Shown: positions 34,854-47,471 of the stretch, one piece after another
How the letters are laid out: each line of letters opens with the position of its first letter
Position numbering within the stretch: the stretch's first letter is position 1
Source of the DNA: Citrus sinensis
Lineage: Eukaryota > Streptophyta > Magnoliopsida > Sapindales > Rutaceae
Direction of reading: 5' to 3'
Assembly: GCF_022201045.2 (NCBI RefSeq)
Contig: NC_068561.1
Location: forward strand, 20,524,501-20,588,500
Length of the DNA stretch: 64,000 bases
The notes under the pieces: model-generated
Database searches by the model: none
Seen by the model: only the letters and a program-made list of their open reading frames with translations
Told to the model about the DNA's origin: nothing
Translations under genes and position numbers: made by a program

Positions 34854-36982
34854 GGTATTTCACATGTATGCAACTTTTGTAGAATATTACTTTCAAGCAG
34901 TGGTTGAATATCTAGGCCATTATTTGTATAAAAAAATAGACCTAGGTCATTCCTTACAAAGAATTGACATAGATCGCTCTTTGTAGAAACATGTTTTTGA
35001 CGCTTTGTCGAAAACTCGCCCTTTGGGCGTTTTACTTAGAATAAACATAAGTTATTATTTATAAAGAGTGGACCTAAGTCACTCTCTGTAGAAAAATGTC
35101 TTTGGCGCTTTGTTGACAACTCACCATTTGGGTGTTTTACCTATAATAGACCTATGTCATTCTTTATAAATAGTGGACTTAGGTCTCTCTTTGTAGAAAC
35201 ACTCATTTACGTTTTCCCAAAAAATCGCCCTTTGTGCATTTACTTAGAATGGATCTAGGTCCTTTTTATAGAAAATGGATCTAGGTCATTCTTCATAAAG
35301 AATGGACCTAGGTCTTTCTTCGTAGAAACACTCATTTACGTTTTGTTAGAGAACCACCCCTTGGGCATTTACTTATAATGGACCTAGGTCAATTTATTCT
35401 TTATAAAGAATGAGCCTTGGTTGCTTTTTATTGCTCCTATATTTTTCGTGGGTTTTAGGCCTTTCATAATTTGGTCTAACAGAGGCTCCTCAAGTCTTAC
35501 TTTTCAATTTTGAGAAGTGAGACATTTTTTTGTACTTTTTATTCGACTTTTTTTGGGGTTTTCTTATTACGAATTAAATTTCAAGGTTTAAAATTTCTCT
35601 AAAGCACTTAGCTTAGTAAAATTGGTCTATAACCAACCTCACATACTTCATTTAATGTTTTGTAGCTCTCTACAATCTATCTTAATTTAACAATTATTGA
35701 AAATCATAAAAATAAGGAGTTAGTAAAAGTATCTTTTTAAAAGAGATACTTGACTTTCTAAATGGTATGTGAGAATTTTCTTACAGTTATTTGGCGAGCT
35801 ACTGCTGAAGCTCTTCGAGTGCTCATCGATCTAAGAAGCAATATCAAATCTTTTCGAGAAAGGTCATCATTTGAAACTGAATTGCTCCAATGGTAAATAA
35901 TTTTGTAGATAATGACCCTAATCAATTCTCATAGATACTTGCCCTTAGGCATTTTGGTCGAGATCAACCAAAGCTTTAAACACTCATCCTTAGATGTTTT
36001 AGTCAACATCCGCTCTTGGGAGATTTAGTCAATAGTTGCCTTCAAGCTTTTTGACATTGACCTTAAGGCTCTTCTCGTCAACATTAACTTTGGAACGTTT
36101 TTATTTAGAACATGTCTTTAGGTATTCCAGACAATTATTTGTCTTTTAATGTTTTACTTAGAGTATTTTCCAAGCACGAAATACCCTCAGGTCTTTTATC
36201 GTAATTCGGTTGTGGGCAATCTCCTTTGAAAACTAATTTTAAGTGATTAGACCTAGGTCATTCTTTGAAAGAAAGGACCTAGGTCATTTTATCATAATTT
36301 GCCCGTGGACAGTTTCCTTTGAAAACTAATTTTAAGTGATTAGACATATGTCGTTTTTTAAAAGAAATGACTTAGGTCCTTTTATCATAATTCACCCCGT
36401 GGGCAGTTTAGTAGAACTTCGCCCGTAGGCGCTCTCGTTAGAATGATTTTTCTAAGAATTGGACCTAGGTCATTTTGCACAAGAATAAACTTAGGTCTTT
36501 TTATTAAAATTCACATGTGGACACTTTCTACCTAGATCATTCTTTAAAAGAAATGACCCAGGTCTTTTTATCATAATCTGTCCGTATGTGTTTTCCTTAG
36601 AAAATTAATTTTAAGTAATTGAACCTAGGTCTCTTTTACGATAATCCGCCCGTAGGCATTTTCTTTAAAAAATTAATTCTAAGTAATTGAACCTATGTCT
36701 CTTTTACGATAATCCGCACATAGGCGTTTTCCTTAGAAAATTAATTATAAGTAATTGAACCTATGTCTCTTTTATCATAATCTGTCCATAGGCGTTTTCC
36801 TTAGAAAATTAATTCTAAGTATTTTGACCTAGGTCTCTTTTACAATAATTTACCCGTAAGCGCTTAGAAAATTAATTCTAAGTAATTGAACCTAGGTCAC
36901 TTTTACCATAATCTGCTCGTAGGCGTTTTCCTTAGAAAATTAATTCTAAGTAATTGAACATATGTCTCTTTTTGTCGTTAAT
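34854..36982. repeat. Minisatellite of ACCTAGGTC-containing units
   Basis: The region is built from diverged repeats centred on the palindrome GACCTAGGTC, commonly preceded or followed by CATTCTTTATAAAGAATG-type palindromes. In the right part the repeat is regular: six copies of a 68-bp unit (TTAATTCTAAGTAATTGAAC...TAGGCGTTTTCCTTAGAAAA) begin at about 36605, 36673, 36741, 36809, 36872 and 36940. The left part has longer (~115 bp), more diverged units. There are no long open frames, so this is non-coding. Confidence 0.85.
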
Positions 36983-37398
36983 TACGTGTCTTCTTGTCGT
37001 TAATTATTCTGCAAAAAGAAACAATTATCAAAGGATGTCGGGGTTGCCGGCAATAATCCTCTGACGCTCAAGCCAACCTTTTAAATTTGATTGTAGAGAG
37101 AGAATTTAGAGAGAGAATGACAACATTTCCTTACCCCTTTTTCTCTTACCTTCAAATGGGGAGTCTTAGTCTTTATATATGCAATTTGATCCGTGAGGTG
37201 GAGGTGCCATCATGACACGTGGCATTGTCTTAGTGACAAGTGTATGCAAAACTCGTGCATAAAGACACCTGACACTATGTGTCAAGTTTGTTCATGACAA
37301 GTCTTCTTTGAACATTTGTCCTGATTTCGAGCTCTTGGCCTTCATCAGCGTTGAGCACTTCGGCTCTTGTATTGGTTCCTTATAAAGAGGATTGGTTT
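36983..37398 (+). repeat. Right copy of the ~415-bp direct repeat
   Basis: Direct-orientation copy of 34433-34853, differing by scattered substitutions; both contain the internal TATA-like CTTTATATA. The two copies bracket the minisatellite, giving an LTR-retrotransposon-like layout without any gag/pol coding. Confidence 0.75.
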
Positions 37399-38964
37399 GA
37401 GAAATGCAGGTTTATGAGATAAATTGACTGGATCGAATATCATTACTCAAAATTATGCCTCAGGGTGATACTTACAAAAATGTATTGTGGGTTTGGGGTT
37501 CTCCATTTAAAGATCTTCAAATACTAAAGAGTTGTGCTTGTCTTGGTCATGTACATATAACATGCAGCAAATCATAAGTTTAAGAATTGCTTAAATAAGT
37601 GAAGAGACAGTAAAACAAATAAACAAATCAAATTCGACTCGAATCTTAAAACGAAATAGGTCAAAATTTTGCTGGCTTGAATTCAATTTGCTTACTAAAT
37701 GAATTTTTAATTTGATTCGTTTAATTCATTTAGTATAATTAATGAACGAGTCGAAACACATCTAGATTCCTTTTCAATCCATCTAATTCATTTATCCTAT
37801 AATAAACTAATCGAATTGAATATGGATTCGTTTACAATTCTTTTATAAAAATATTAATTTATAAAAAAATTTAAAAAAAACTACAAATTCAACATCCTAC
37901 AAATTATAAATAATCAAAATCAAATTCTAATAAGTTTAAAACATGTAGTCATCCAAACAACAAATTACAAATCTTTAAGAATACAAATAATTCAAATTCA
38001 AATTGAATTCACTCATTTATTAAATGAATTTTAAATGAATAAAGGAACCAGTGACTTTAAATTTAGATTCGATTCATTTGTTTAGCGAATTGAATTTAAT
38101 TTATTAATTTATTAAACGAATCACTGTTTTCAAATTCAAATCCATTCAATTTATGTCGAATCAAATTGAATAATTGAATTTTGATCAAGATTGACATTCC
38201 AATTAATAAACCTTTTAACCTTTATTTATGACATTGTACTATATCGTAGTAACTGGCTCGGAGTTGAGAATGATTATACACTTCGGTCGTTGTAAGTTAC
38301 ATCCTTCTATTCTCTTTGGAAAATGTTGAAATACTTTCTTTTGGACGCACAAATTTCAACAAAATCACTAAAAAGTAAAGACAATTTTTTTATACACTAC
38401 AAGATAATATCACGTGCATTAATTAATTTTCTTCTCAAATTGAATTACCTTATTTATTTTTATCAAATTTTGTGTTCATATAGTATTACTCCTTTTTCTT
38501 CGTTTCTGTATTTTTAACCCGACGAGAGGAGAGAGCTCTAAAGAGAGGAGACCAATTTTCAGAAGTCGTTGAAAGAACGATAAATGCTATCTATATAATA
38601 AAGACCAAATTTGCACGCATTAATTTTAAAATTGATGACAAAAATGACTTTCGATAATATATGTTCCTGTGAGTTGTGTGACAAGTGGACTGAATCACTG
38701 GATATTTCGCAAGGACTGAGACAAAGTCCAAAAGATATAAAAGGAATTTCAGTTGCATAGATAATAATTAAATAATGCTGGTAGATTTAAAATGCTACGT
38801 AGCCTTGTTTTTTCAACACCCCGACTACTCAGTCGCTCAAAAATCTCCCATAATTACAGGTACTAATAAATTAGATGGCTCACTAACAGGTTAAGCTGAG
38901 TGAGAGGACCCATTTGATTTTCTCTGTGATTTTCTTACTCTGTTTCAGGGCGAGTAGTAGTGAT
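37399..38964. other. AT-rich intergenic DNA upstream of the hydrolase gene
   Basis: From about 37.6 to 38.2 kb there are many diverged copies of GAATTC/ATTCATTT-type words (for example TTCATTTAGTATAATTAATG), a degenerate low-complexity repeat. No gene recognised. The hydrolase promoter and leader lie in 38.5-38.96 kb. Confidence 0.45.
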
Positions 38965-41900
38965 ATGGGTTCTGAAAATCTGCTCTCTCAATCTAACAAA
39001 TCTGTCAATTTGCGGCTTTCCAATGTGTCCATGTATGAATTTCATCATACATCAATACCCACTCCCCCCAAAGAAAAGAATTTGTGTTGATAACTGCATT
39101 TTGATTTTTGTTTCCTGGCCAGTTACACAGCTGAAGTACTAGAGATTGAAGCTGATGATCCCAAATTGCATGTTTTATTTGTTCCCGGAAACCCAGGTTT
39201 GTTTTTGTTGTTGTTGTTGCTGCTGCTGTTGATTCAGTTGTCATAATTAATTAATTCATTAGAATGTAGGACTTAGGTTGGTGGGTGTTTCACAGGTGTT
39301 ATTACATTTTATAAGGATTTTGTGCAATCATTATATGAGCATCTTGGAGGAAATGCATCAATTTCAGGCAAGACTTAATAAGTGTTTCTTTGTCATGATA
39401 TAGTCTTTCTTTCTTTAACAAAAGTATTCTTCAACTTTTGGGATATGATTTTTATGCTAATTTGTGATGCATTTAGTACAGCTATTGGCAGTGCAGCTCA
39501 AACGAAAAAGGTACATAATTCTTATAATCTTAACTTAAGAATTCTTGATAATGTAAAATGGAAGAAGTAGTACTTGATATTAGTTAACATGAAATCTCTG
39601 CATTTTTTATTCATGCGTCTAAGCTGCTGCCAGTTATGCTGATATGTTGAGAAACATAAATGGAGCTGGAATTTTGATAACAAAAATGTTTTTGAGATTT
39701 CGGTGAAAGTTCTATATTTGGTTCCTCGATTATGCCTTGTCTTACTAGTGATTGTGTTGTGTTAGGAGTATTATTTCAGATTTATTTCCATAATTTAGTG
39801 ACAAAATTAACCGAAGACAATATGTTTCTCTATGGGCTATGAACTAATCTCTTCATTTAATGACTGCTTGGAAGCTAGAGTACCAACGTAAATACTTTTT
39901 TATGAAAGTATCTTTTTTGAATCTCTCTTAAAAACAAAATTGGTAATATGGCATATTTGATAATTTGTCTACATTTTGCTCTGGGGTTTCTAAGTAATCT
40001 AAATAAGTAGTGGAGATCACCTATAGTATACGAGTACTATCTGTTTTAGTTGCAAAACAAACTCAGAAACTCTGTCAATCAAGAGTTGGTATTGGCGATA
40101 AATTTGGTAGAGAGGTTACCAAAACCACTTGAATGTTTTCTTTGTGATCATAATAGTGTAGGCTGCAACCTTCTGGAGATGAAATTTCTCTTCTTTTACT
40201 AGTTTATTTTCTCAATGGAAAGAAATAGAGAAAGCTTCATAAATTTAAGAACAGTGAGCCACTTCATCAAAAGAAGCATTAATAGGCAGTTGCAAAGGAA
40301 TTATATGCAATTCAACTTGTTTTTGTTACTTTGCTTGTTTGATTGGTAATGCAGCTACCCTTCTAGAACTTGATCTTATATCCTTTTCTTTCACCTTCTT
40401 GTCAGAACTATGATCATGGAAGGCTGTTTTCTCTTGACGAACAAGTAGAGCATAAGGTAGCCTTCTGCTTGCCATACCAGCCTGGTAATAGTGACAACTA
40501 GTTCATTACAGTTGCAAATTTATCATTTGTTTGCTAAAAATAATGTTCTGTGGTGGTACAAAATTAAATTTAGACTTTGTTAATTGGTTTGCATGAGTTA
40601 GAACAAGTTACTCGCTGATAGCAAGGATTGAGGTACTTTTTGTTCCATGTCTCTAGCTAAATAGTTCCCTAAAAATTTGATTAGATCATGTTCATCTATC
40701 TTATTACCTCTAGGTGCTTTTCCATTTCTCGCTTTCTTAGTACTTTTGAGTTGTTCGGTGTAACTCTTCATTATGCTATATTATGAGCTCCATTTGATCT
40801 TATACTTTTTGCAGATGGACTTCATCAGACAGGAATTACAGAATACAGAAGTTCCTATAGTACTGGTGTGACTATTTATACTGTAATTCATTTTATAGTT
40901 CTATACAATGCTGATTTTTTTAATCTACCTTGTCATCTATAAAAGATGACTGTAAAAGGTCAATGCTATTGTAGGATCATGTTAATAGTCTTTCAGCTAA
41001 ACTGCTAACTATATAAAAGAGTTTTTTGTAGTCTAGTTTGGTTTGGTTTTTTAATAGTTGGTAGCTGACTTACATTTCTGTCTCTGAAGGTTGGGCATTC
41101 TATCGGTGCATATGTAGCTCTTGAAATGCTAAAGAGGTCTTCAGAAAAGGTGATGATCATATTCAATAAAATTTGATGTTTCAATACACATCATCCTGCT
41201 TCGCACATCATGGGGGCATGGGAGGGGGAGGGGAACTGCACAATGAATGATTTTTAAATATATTGTTATTCATATACAATTTTGGCCCTAAAATTGTATT
41301 TTGGTACTTTGGCTACCTTATTTTGTTGCCTTTTACACCTTCTAACCCCAATTCTAGTTTCCGATTTATCCTTGTCTCACATGTTTCTAACTTTTAAAAC
41401 CTTTTCGTGACTACTTAATCTTGCTGCAATAGGTGATATATTACATTGGACTGTATCCATTTTTGGCGCTAATCCGGCCATCAGTAACACAATCGATTAT
41501 TGGGAAAGTTGCAGCGTAATGTTCTTCATCATTATGAGTAACATTACTTCCCCCTATTTACATGCTGTAGTTGTGTGGAGGCTTCCTTTGTGTTTTATCA
41601 GCACTAAGAGTATTTGTTAATGCACATGTGTTCCTAGTGTGTGTCCATTTTCCACCTCTCACTTTGGGTTCACTTATTGGAACTTTGGGCTGGTACAAGT
41701 GATTGGATTGCTGCCTTTATGAATGAGTTTTTATTTGACATTCTCTATGAAAACTTAATGGTCCTTATTCTTCTGAGTTGTTGACCTGACACTAATCTGT
41801 GATAAAACAAAATTTGTGAGTTGCAGGTCTAACATTGCATCAACTGCTCTTAGTTACATTATAGCATCTTTGGGAATATTACCTAGTAAAGCATTAAGAT

Positions 41901-43798
41901 TTCTTGTATCTAACTCTTTGGGAAGGTCATGGTCAGCTACTGCAGTAGAGGCTGCTTGCACTCACTTATCACAGGTGAGGTTAACCTTTTTCAAAAGATT
42001 AAAGAGTTGGCTTTTTATCTTGCAAAAACACTGCTCAAGAGAATTTAAATGCTATTTTTTTCTCATTTCTCTTACTGCATTATTAAATCTTTATATGCCT
42101 AATAGCTACTTGTCTGTCTCCGAGGACCTTCTAATTATCATCTAATAGAAATGTGATTCCTTCTTAGTTATAGTAAAATAATAGATATTTGTGCAGAAGA
42201 TTAAACTTTAGGTATTTGATCGTAAATGTATTCTACTTTTTGAATTCAAAATAACTTGTTTCAAATTTCATTTCTTTTCAGTATCATGTTATGAGGAATG
42301 TGCTCTTTATGACAATGACAGAGTTTAAACAGGTAAAATCTTGATTTACGGATATATTAATTGTAGGAGGTAATGATGCGGTATTTTCTTACTATTCAAC
42401 AATATTTATTTTCATCCTCCAGTTTTATGGCTGTGTTCTTCTATGTAGACCATTGTATAAACAACACCATCTTTCTCCAATGACGTTTTACAAATTTTCC
42501 ATTGTTGCACCACAGATGTTTTACGAATTTGCCAAGTTTTATCCAAAAGTATCTCAAGTTCAATTCTTCTGCTTACTTGTATATGGCATGGTAAAATATG
42601 TCAAAATCCCTACATAGTTTGAATTCAGAAATTGAAGTTGGTACTAGTAAAACCAGTATATAGGCTTCGATGAAGTCTGCAATGCACATATGGGTTCAAT
42701 GTCCTCTTCCGACTTGGCTTTCATCATGTATAATACTTATAGTTAATTGCCCATGTACATCTCATTCTAAATGTAACCCAGTTCAGTCAAAGTGTTACAT
42801 TTGAATGCTTATATGACATTTTTTTCAACTCAATGAATCAGTGAGGAAGAAATATTGAACTCATAGCTAGTGATAATGTTACTCTTTGCATAAATGTTAT
42901 TCTTTTAGAGTGACATTATCTAATAGGATTTCATTAATCGAAGCATACATTCATTTAAACTGGTAAAAAGATTAAAATTCTCCTCCTTTTGTGCTTAGTT
43001 TTGAGTTACTTTTGCCATGGGTGTTTTCCTGTCATGCAATTTACTTTATATCTGCAATATGACTGTTTATCAACTTATGAGTATACAATTTAGATAATAA
43101 TGTTGCGCTGACTATTGTTCATTGTTTGTTAGCTAACAAAAACTCCAGATTGGGCATTTATGAGAGAAAATCAGAGTAAAATTGCATTTTTGTTTGGTGT
43201 TGATGATCACTGGGGTCCACAAGAGCTGTATGAAGAGGTAAGGATGAATTCATCAATTTTTTTTTCTTTTCCTTTTTCAAAGATCATTTTATTATGTGAA
43301 AAGCTTCATATGCTTTTCATGTATTTAGCACCTTCATTGGAATATACAAGTAGGAGGAAGTCATATGTATGCAGATTAGATTGAATAGTAGCTTATATGT
43401 TTGACTATGGCCTTGCAATGGTACCTCCTCACGTCTTCCCTCCCACCCTCAACCTTTAGCAGTTCATAAGTGACTTGAAGTCTTGAATAACCTATAGTTT
43501 GGTTAGTACTCAAGGCACTTCTTCATCAAGAAGGGCATTCTAGTTAACCTCATATTTTGCTTGATGAGCATGACATATTGTTCTTTCTTCTAGCATTCTC
43601 CCGTTGATTGTCTAGGCTCTCTCGTTTTCAAGCCTCACTTGGTGCTCACAGATCTCTAAGCAAGTCCCTGATGTTCCTCTAGCAATTGAAAGGCATGGCC
43701 ACACTCATAATTTTTCTTGCTCTGAGGCTGGTTCAGCATGGGTTGCTTCTCATGTAGCTGGCTTGATAAAGAATAAAATTCCAAGTCCAAGCAAGTAA
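38965..43798 (+). CDS. LDAH: Lipid-droplet-associated hydrolase (LDAH-like, alpha/beta hydrolase)
   Basis: Predicted serine hydrolase of the LDAH/UPF0554 family, whose animal members sit on lipid droplets; the substrate in plants is unclear. Twelve exons: 38965-39032, 39123-39196, 39296-39367, 39482-39510, 40406-40456, 40815-40865, 41090-41149, 41433-41515, 41827-41974, 42282-42332, 43133-43237, 43652-43798. They close in frame to 312 residues; human LDAH is about 325. The oxyanion segment LFVPGNPG lies near residue 41-48. The nucleophile elbow VGHSIG carries Ser119. An acid candidate is in FGVDDHW (Asp253/254), and a histidine candidate is in RHGHTHNF (279-285). Intron 3 has a GC donor (CAG|GCAAGA). 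The stop TAA overlaps a plausible donor, and a 13th exon at 44215-44290 would extend the protein to 336 residues. Close homologue of Arabidopsis At3g11620 as I recall it. Confidence 0.92.
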
Positions 43799-44214
43799 GG
43801 TCAGACCGTTTATTTGCTGCGTATTTTGTTTTCCGTGGTTACATTTCTCAAATTGTATTCACTTTGCTAGTGAGTTTCAATTTCCTTCACAGTAAGATTC
43901 AATTTTCATAAAATCTATAGACCTTCGCCATGCCATATCATCTCTATAATCATACATTACTATCGATACCATGGTAACAGACAAACATGAACGTTTATAC
44001 ATAAAATATTAATGAGTGTGAATTGTTACTATGGTATTCGTACCCTGTGGTACAGTTGCCAATTTGATGTTAGAGGCAAACCCAAAGTTATAATTACTTG
44101 AGCTTGATCTCTATATCATAAGATTATAGTTGCTCTACAGGATGAGATTGAGATCAATGATGATGATGTTTGTGCTTGTAATAGAATTATCCTCTAATAA
44201 TTTTTAATTATTAG

Positions 44215-44290
44215 GAAGCAGAAACAACAAAGAATGCCAGCAGTATCACAAGCTTTTCTGGCAGGAGACTTGGTCATGTTAGCTTTGTAG
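44215..44290 (+). CDS. Possible alternative last exon of the hydrolase gene
   Basis: If the donor at 43795 (CAA|GTAAGG) is used with the acceptor TTATTAG ending at 44214, the frame continues for 25 sense codons to TAG at 44288-44290. It begins KKQKQQRMPAV and ends LVMLAL. The frame is open and in phase. The retained form stops instead at 43798, because its TAA is part of the donor. I cannot tell which form dominates. Confidence 0.45.
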
Positions 44291-45114
44291 TTAGTGTCCC
44301 GTGACTCTTGGTTTTTTGGACCTAAATAGTTTGTTAATAAAATCCCGAATCGATTACTTTAACACTAATCTTGCTAAAATTATCAACATTGAGGACAAAA
44401 CGGCGTGCCAGCGTGGGGCGATGATATCATTTTTAAACATCTTTCATATTCTTGGTACAATATTAAATGGACAGAAATAATTGCTAAATCAATTATCATT
44501 TCATCAGCTAACATAATCCAAAATTCCAGAGTGCAGGATGACCGCAAGATTATTGTAACAAAGATTTGTAACTAATAGAATAATTCTTGAACTTGGGGGA
44601 TTCGTTGGTTAATTCGCCAGCGAGTCTTTTTGAGCAAATTTACACGATAACTTTTACGGGACCCAAATTTGTGTGCCTTCAAACGTAACATGTGCGGGGG
44701 TGATTAATTCAGAGTCCCTTTTTTACTAAGAACGGCTTTCTTCTTAAGTAGTTAAATGATTCGAAGGAGGGGGAAAAAAAAAGAGAAAAATTAGAAGAAG
44801 ATCCATCCAAATTTTGATACTCGTTATTCCTGCACGTTGTGGATACCCGCGTACGGTTAATGGCATGGGATCCATTTTGTAAGATCTGAACCGTTGGAGG
44901 AAAATCCAATAGGTCGTAAATAATAATTCTTATTATACGGGCAAATCCATAATCATTCTTGCTGTCATCAATGCCAGTGTAAATGTGTAATTTTCAAGTA
45001 ACCCCCCATCAGACCTTACGTTTTTTTATTTTTAATTCTTCAGTAAATACTTTATCTTAATTTGTTCAACGTGGGAAACATTATTGTGTGTCCCATGGAT
45101 CATACATTCGTAAT
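44291..45114. other. Hydrolase 3' flank, no gene recognised
   Basis: Contains the likely 3' UTR (to about 44.4 kb) and unremarkable intergenic sequence. The ORF at 44709-44909 on the minus strand has no family motif. Confidence 0.45.
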
Positions 45115-46093
45115 TAGGGATGGTAAAAATTTCTACGGGGACAGGTACCTTCAGGGATTTTCTCCATTCGGGGAGAGTATGAGGATAATTTCATATCTAA
45201 TTTCTTATTCGGGAAGGGACGGAGAAATTTTTTTACTCAATTTTTTATTCGGGGAGGGGATGGGGATGAGGTGGAATCCCCTACCCATTTTCCCATTTTA
45301 ATTTTTAATTTTATTTTTATTTTTTAAAATTACTAGTAAATAAATAATAAAATTTGAATTATAAAATTATAAATATTGGTAAAAATAACAAATATCAAAA
45401 TATTTATATTATTAAACTTTTAGGCCTAATTAACTAATTAAAGTCCTAAATTTTTATTTAGGACATTAAAAAAACCGGGTAAATTCTATCAGCCCAAAAA
45501 ATTTGTTTTAATTTTAATATTCATTAAATGTTTTAAACTTAAATCTATTTTTTGTTTATTTTTAGATGTTATAATTGCCCATAACGAATCACAATTTTAA
45601 TATCTAATCTAATATTTGCTCTTGATTTGCTCCGACTTAACTATTGTGTTGTAAATGGAATAGTCCACACCACCATTGAAAAAGTTAATTTTGAATCTAA
45701 ATTTCTATTTTATTTGTAACAATTTTGTATTGGACTATTAATTTATTCACGATAATTTGTAAAAGAAGTTTGTATCCCTTATATGCCGCGTTACTTACTA
45801 ATTTAATGTATGTGACTTTTGTAATGGATATTAATGTAAGATATATTTCAAACTTTACTTTTATTTGAATTTTTTTATTTTAATATGATTAACTCAAAAT
45901 CAAAAACAAAAAATGTATTAGTTATTCGGAGATCGGGAACCCCTAGGGATCCCCTATTATTATTCGAGGAGGGGATAAATATTCTCTCAAGTAATTCTGA
46001 TGGGGACGAGGAGGGGACGGGGACATACGCAAAATATCAGAGATGAATACGGGGAGATTGGTCCCCTCCCCTCTCCTCCCGATTGCCATCCCA
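45115..46093 (+). mobile_element. hAT-like non-autonomous element, copy 2
   Basis: Begins TAGGGATGGTAAAAAT and ends GATTGCCATCCC. It has the same GC-rich subterminal GGGGA/CCCCT blocks as the copies at 25.4 and 60.6 kb. Its AT-rich core is the reverse complement of copy 1. The left flank is TTCGTAAT, but the right terminus has lost its final TA and no matching 8-bp duplication is visible, so it is decayed or end-truncated. There is no transposase coding. Confidence 0.75.
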
Positions 46094-46862
46094 ATTTAGG
46101 AATCACCTAAGGGATAAATGACAAGTGGATCCCTCATTCTTTTCAAATTTGCAAATAAAAGTACAATAATTTTATTTATCATATAGGTCCCTAAATCTAA
46201 ATATCTAAATTTCTCTTGTGAATCTTCACCTACACAATGTAAGAGTAAAGAGTTTATAATATAACACATCACTAGAATATGATATGTTAATTAAAGATAG
46301 GGAATGACATTCATCTCACTCCCCAAGATTACGTTCAGAAAATTTTAAAAGCAAGAAGAAATGAGAAGCTTAACCTCATCTTTGAGGTGCAGTTAAAATA
46401 CATCATTTCCTAGGTTTTTGATGTGGGTCTTGATGTGACTTCAGCACTTATCATGAACATGTATAAAGCGATGCAGGGTTGTTTGGCTGGCGAATGAACC
46501 AACGAATAATAATGTCAAACATAAAGGTTATGACTTGTTTGGTTCAAATGGACTAACTGTGTACTTTTTTTAGAAAAATTGTGAATGTTTAGGGATCCAA
46601 ATGCTATACTCATTCAGTCATGAGGGAGTGATCAAAGAGAATCAGAAGAAAATGCGCGGCTGAGATCGAATTGTCATAATAAAAAAAATCGTAGACTAGT
46701 CATATATATAATTCGTCCATTAGGGACGCTCTCAGCTCACATGCAGAATTTATAGAGACTCTTTCTTTTCCCATTCGTTCCCGTCAGTCAAATACGCAAA
46801 ATAGCCTTAGCACTTAGCAGCCTCTCTTAAACTCTCTCTCTCTCTCTCTTTCAGTATTGACA
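46094..46862 (+). promoter_or_regulatory. Upstream region of the first OVATE gene
   Basis: Intergenic DNA whose distal part is AT-rich. A TATA-like CATATATATAATTCG lies near 46700-46714. The leader includes a (CT)n microsatellite at about 46833-46850, directly before the start at 46863. CT-rich leaders are common in plant regulatory genes. Confidence 0.5.
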
Positions 46863-47471
46863 ATGGCATCAACAACAAGAACAAGGAAGAAGCTAATCGT
46901 CAACACAGTTGCTGTGAGCTTAGGTTGCAGCAGCAGCTGCAGGAGACCAAAGCTCTCATTCCTCTTCCACCCACGACCAAAACCCAAGAAGCAAATTTAC
47001 CAGCAACACCCTCACCCTCATAGCACTAGTAGCGTTTACAACTCATCTTCAAGCTCACGCGAATATTATAATTACGACAGCGCCACCACATTCTCTCCCA
47101 ACACGGACGATCACGTCGGCGTCGCTCATCATCATTACAGCTGGGACACGACGGTAGTCGAGGAGACACGACCCGTTCGAGGGTTCGGTCGGGTCGGGGG
47201 GGAGAGCGTGGCGGTGGAGAAAGACTCCGATGACCCGTATTTGGACTTCAGGCAGTCGATGCTGCAGATGATATTGGAGAAGGAGCTATACTCCAAGGAT
47301 GATCTGAAAGAGCTGTTGAACTGTTTCTTGCAACTCAACGCACCGTCCCATCATGAGATTATCGTTAGGGCTTTTACTGAGATCTGGAATGGTGTCTTTT
47401 CGGTCAGCAAGTCAGCACCAGCTGTCTCTGCTTCGTCCTCCAATTTCGATTACGGATTCAACTGCCGATGA
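46863..47471 (+). CDS. OVATE family protein (transcriptional repressor)
   Basis: Intronless, 202 residues. OFPs are plant-specific repressors that interact with TALE homeodomain and TRM proteins and influence organ shape. Start set at the ATG at 46863 (AATGGCATC). The upstream in-frame codons have no ATG, and the first residues MASTTRTRKK are followed by a Cys-containing segment, VSLGCSSSCRRPKLSFLF, seen in the OFP6-like group. The middle is low-complexity (His, Ser, Tyr). The C-terminal OVATE domain spans about residues 122-180 with DPYLDFRQSMLQMI, LKELLNCFLQLN and HHEIIVRAFTEIW. It lies in the same neighbourhood as a second OFP 10 kb away. Confidence 0.93.
   Translation: MASTTRTRKKLIVNTVAVSLGCSSSCRRPKLSFLFHPRPKPKKQIYQQHPHPHSTSSVYNSSSSSREYYNYDSATTFSPNTDDHVGVAHHHYSWDTTVVEETRPVRGFGRVGGESVAVEKDSDDPYLDFRQSMLQMILEKELYSKDDLKELLNCFLQLNAPSHHEIIVRAFTEIWNGVFSVSKSAPAVSASSSNFDYGFNCR

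Noticed and set aside
34854..36982. CRISPR-like array or centromeric satellite
   Set aside because: Repeat units are diverged and contain no unique spacers; the host is a plant, and the array is only ~2 kb.
34433..37398. Complete LTR retrotransposon
   Set aside because: Direct repeats are present, but there are no TG...CA ends, primer-binding site, polypurine tract or gag/pol reading frames.
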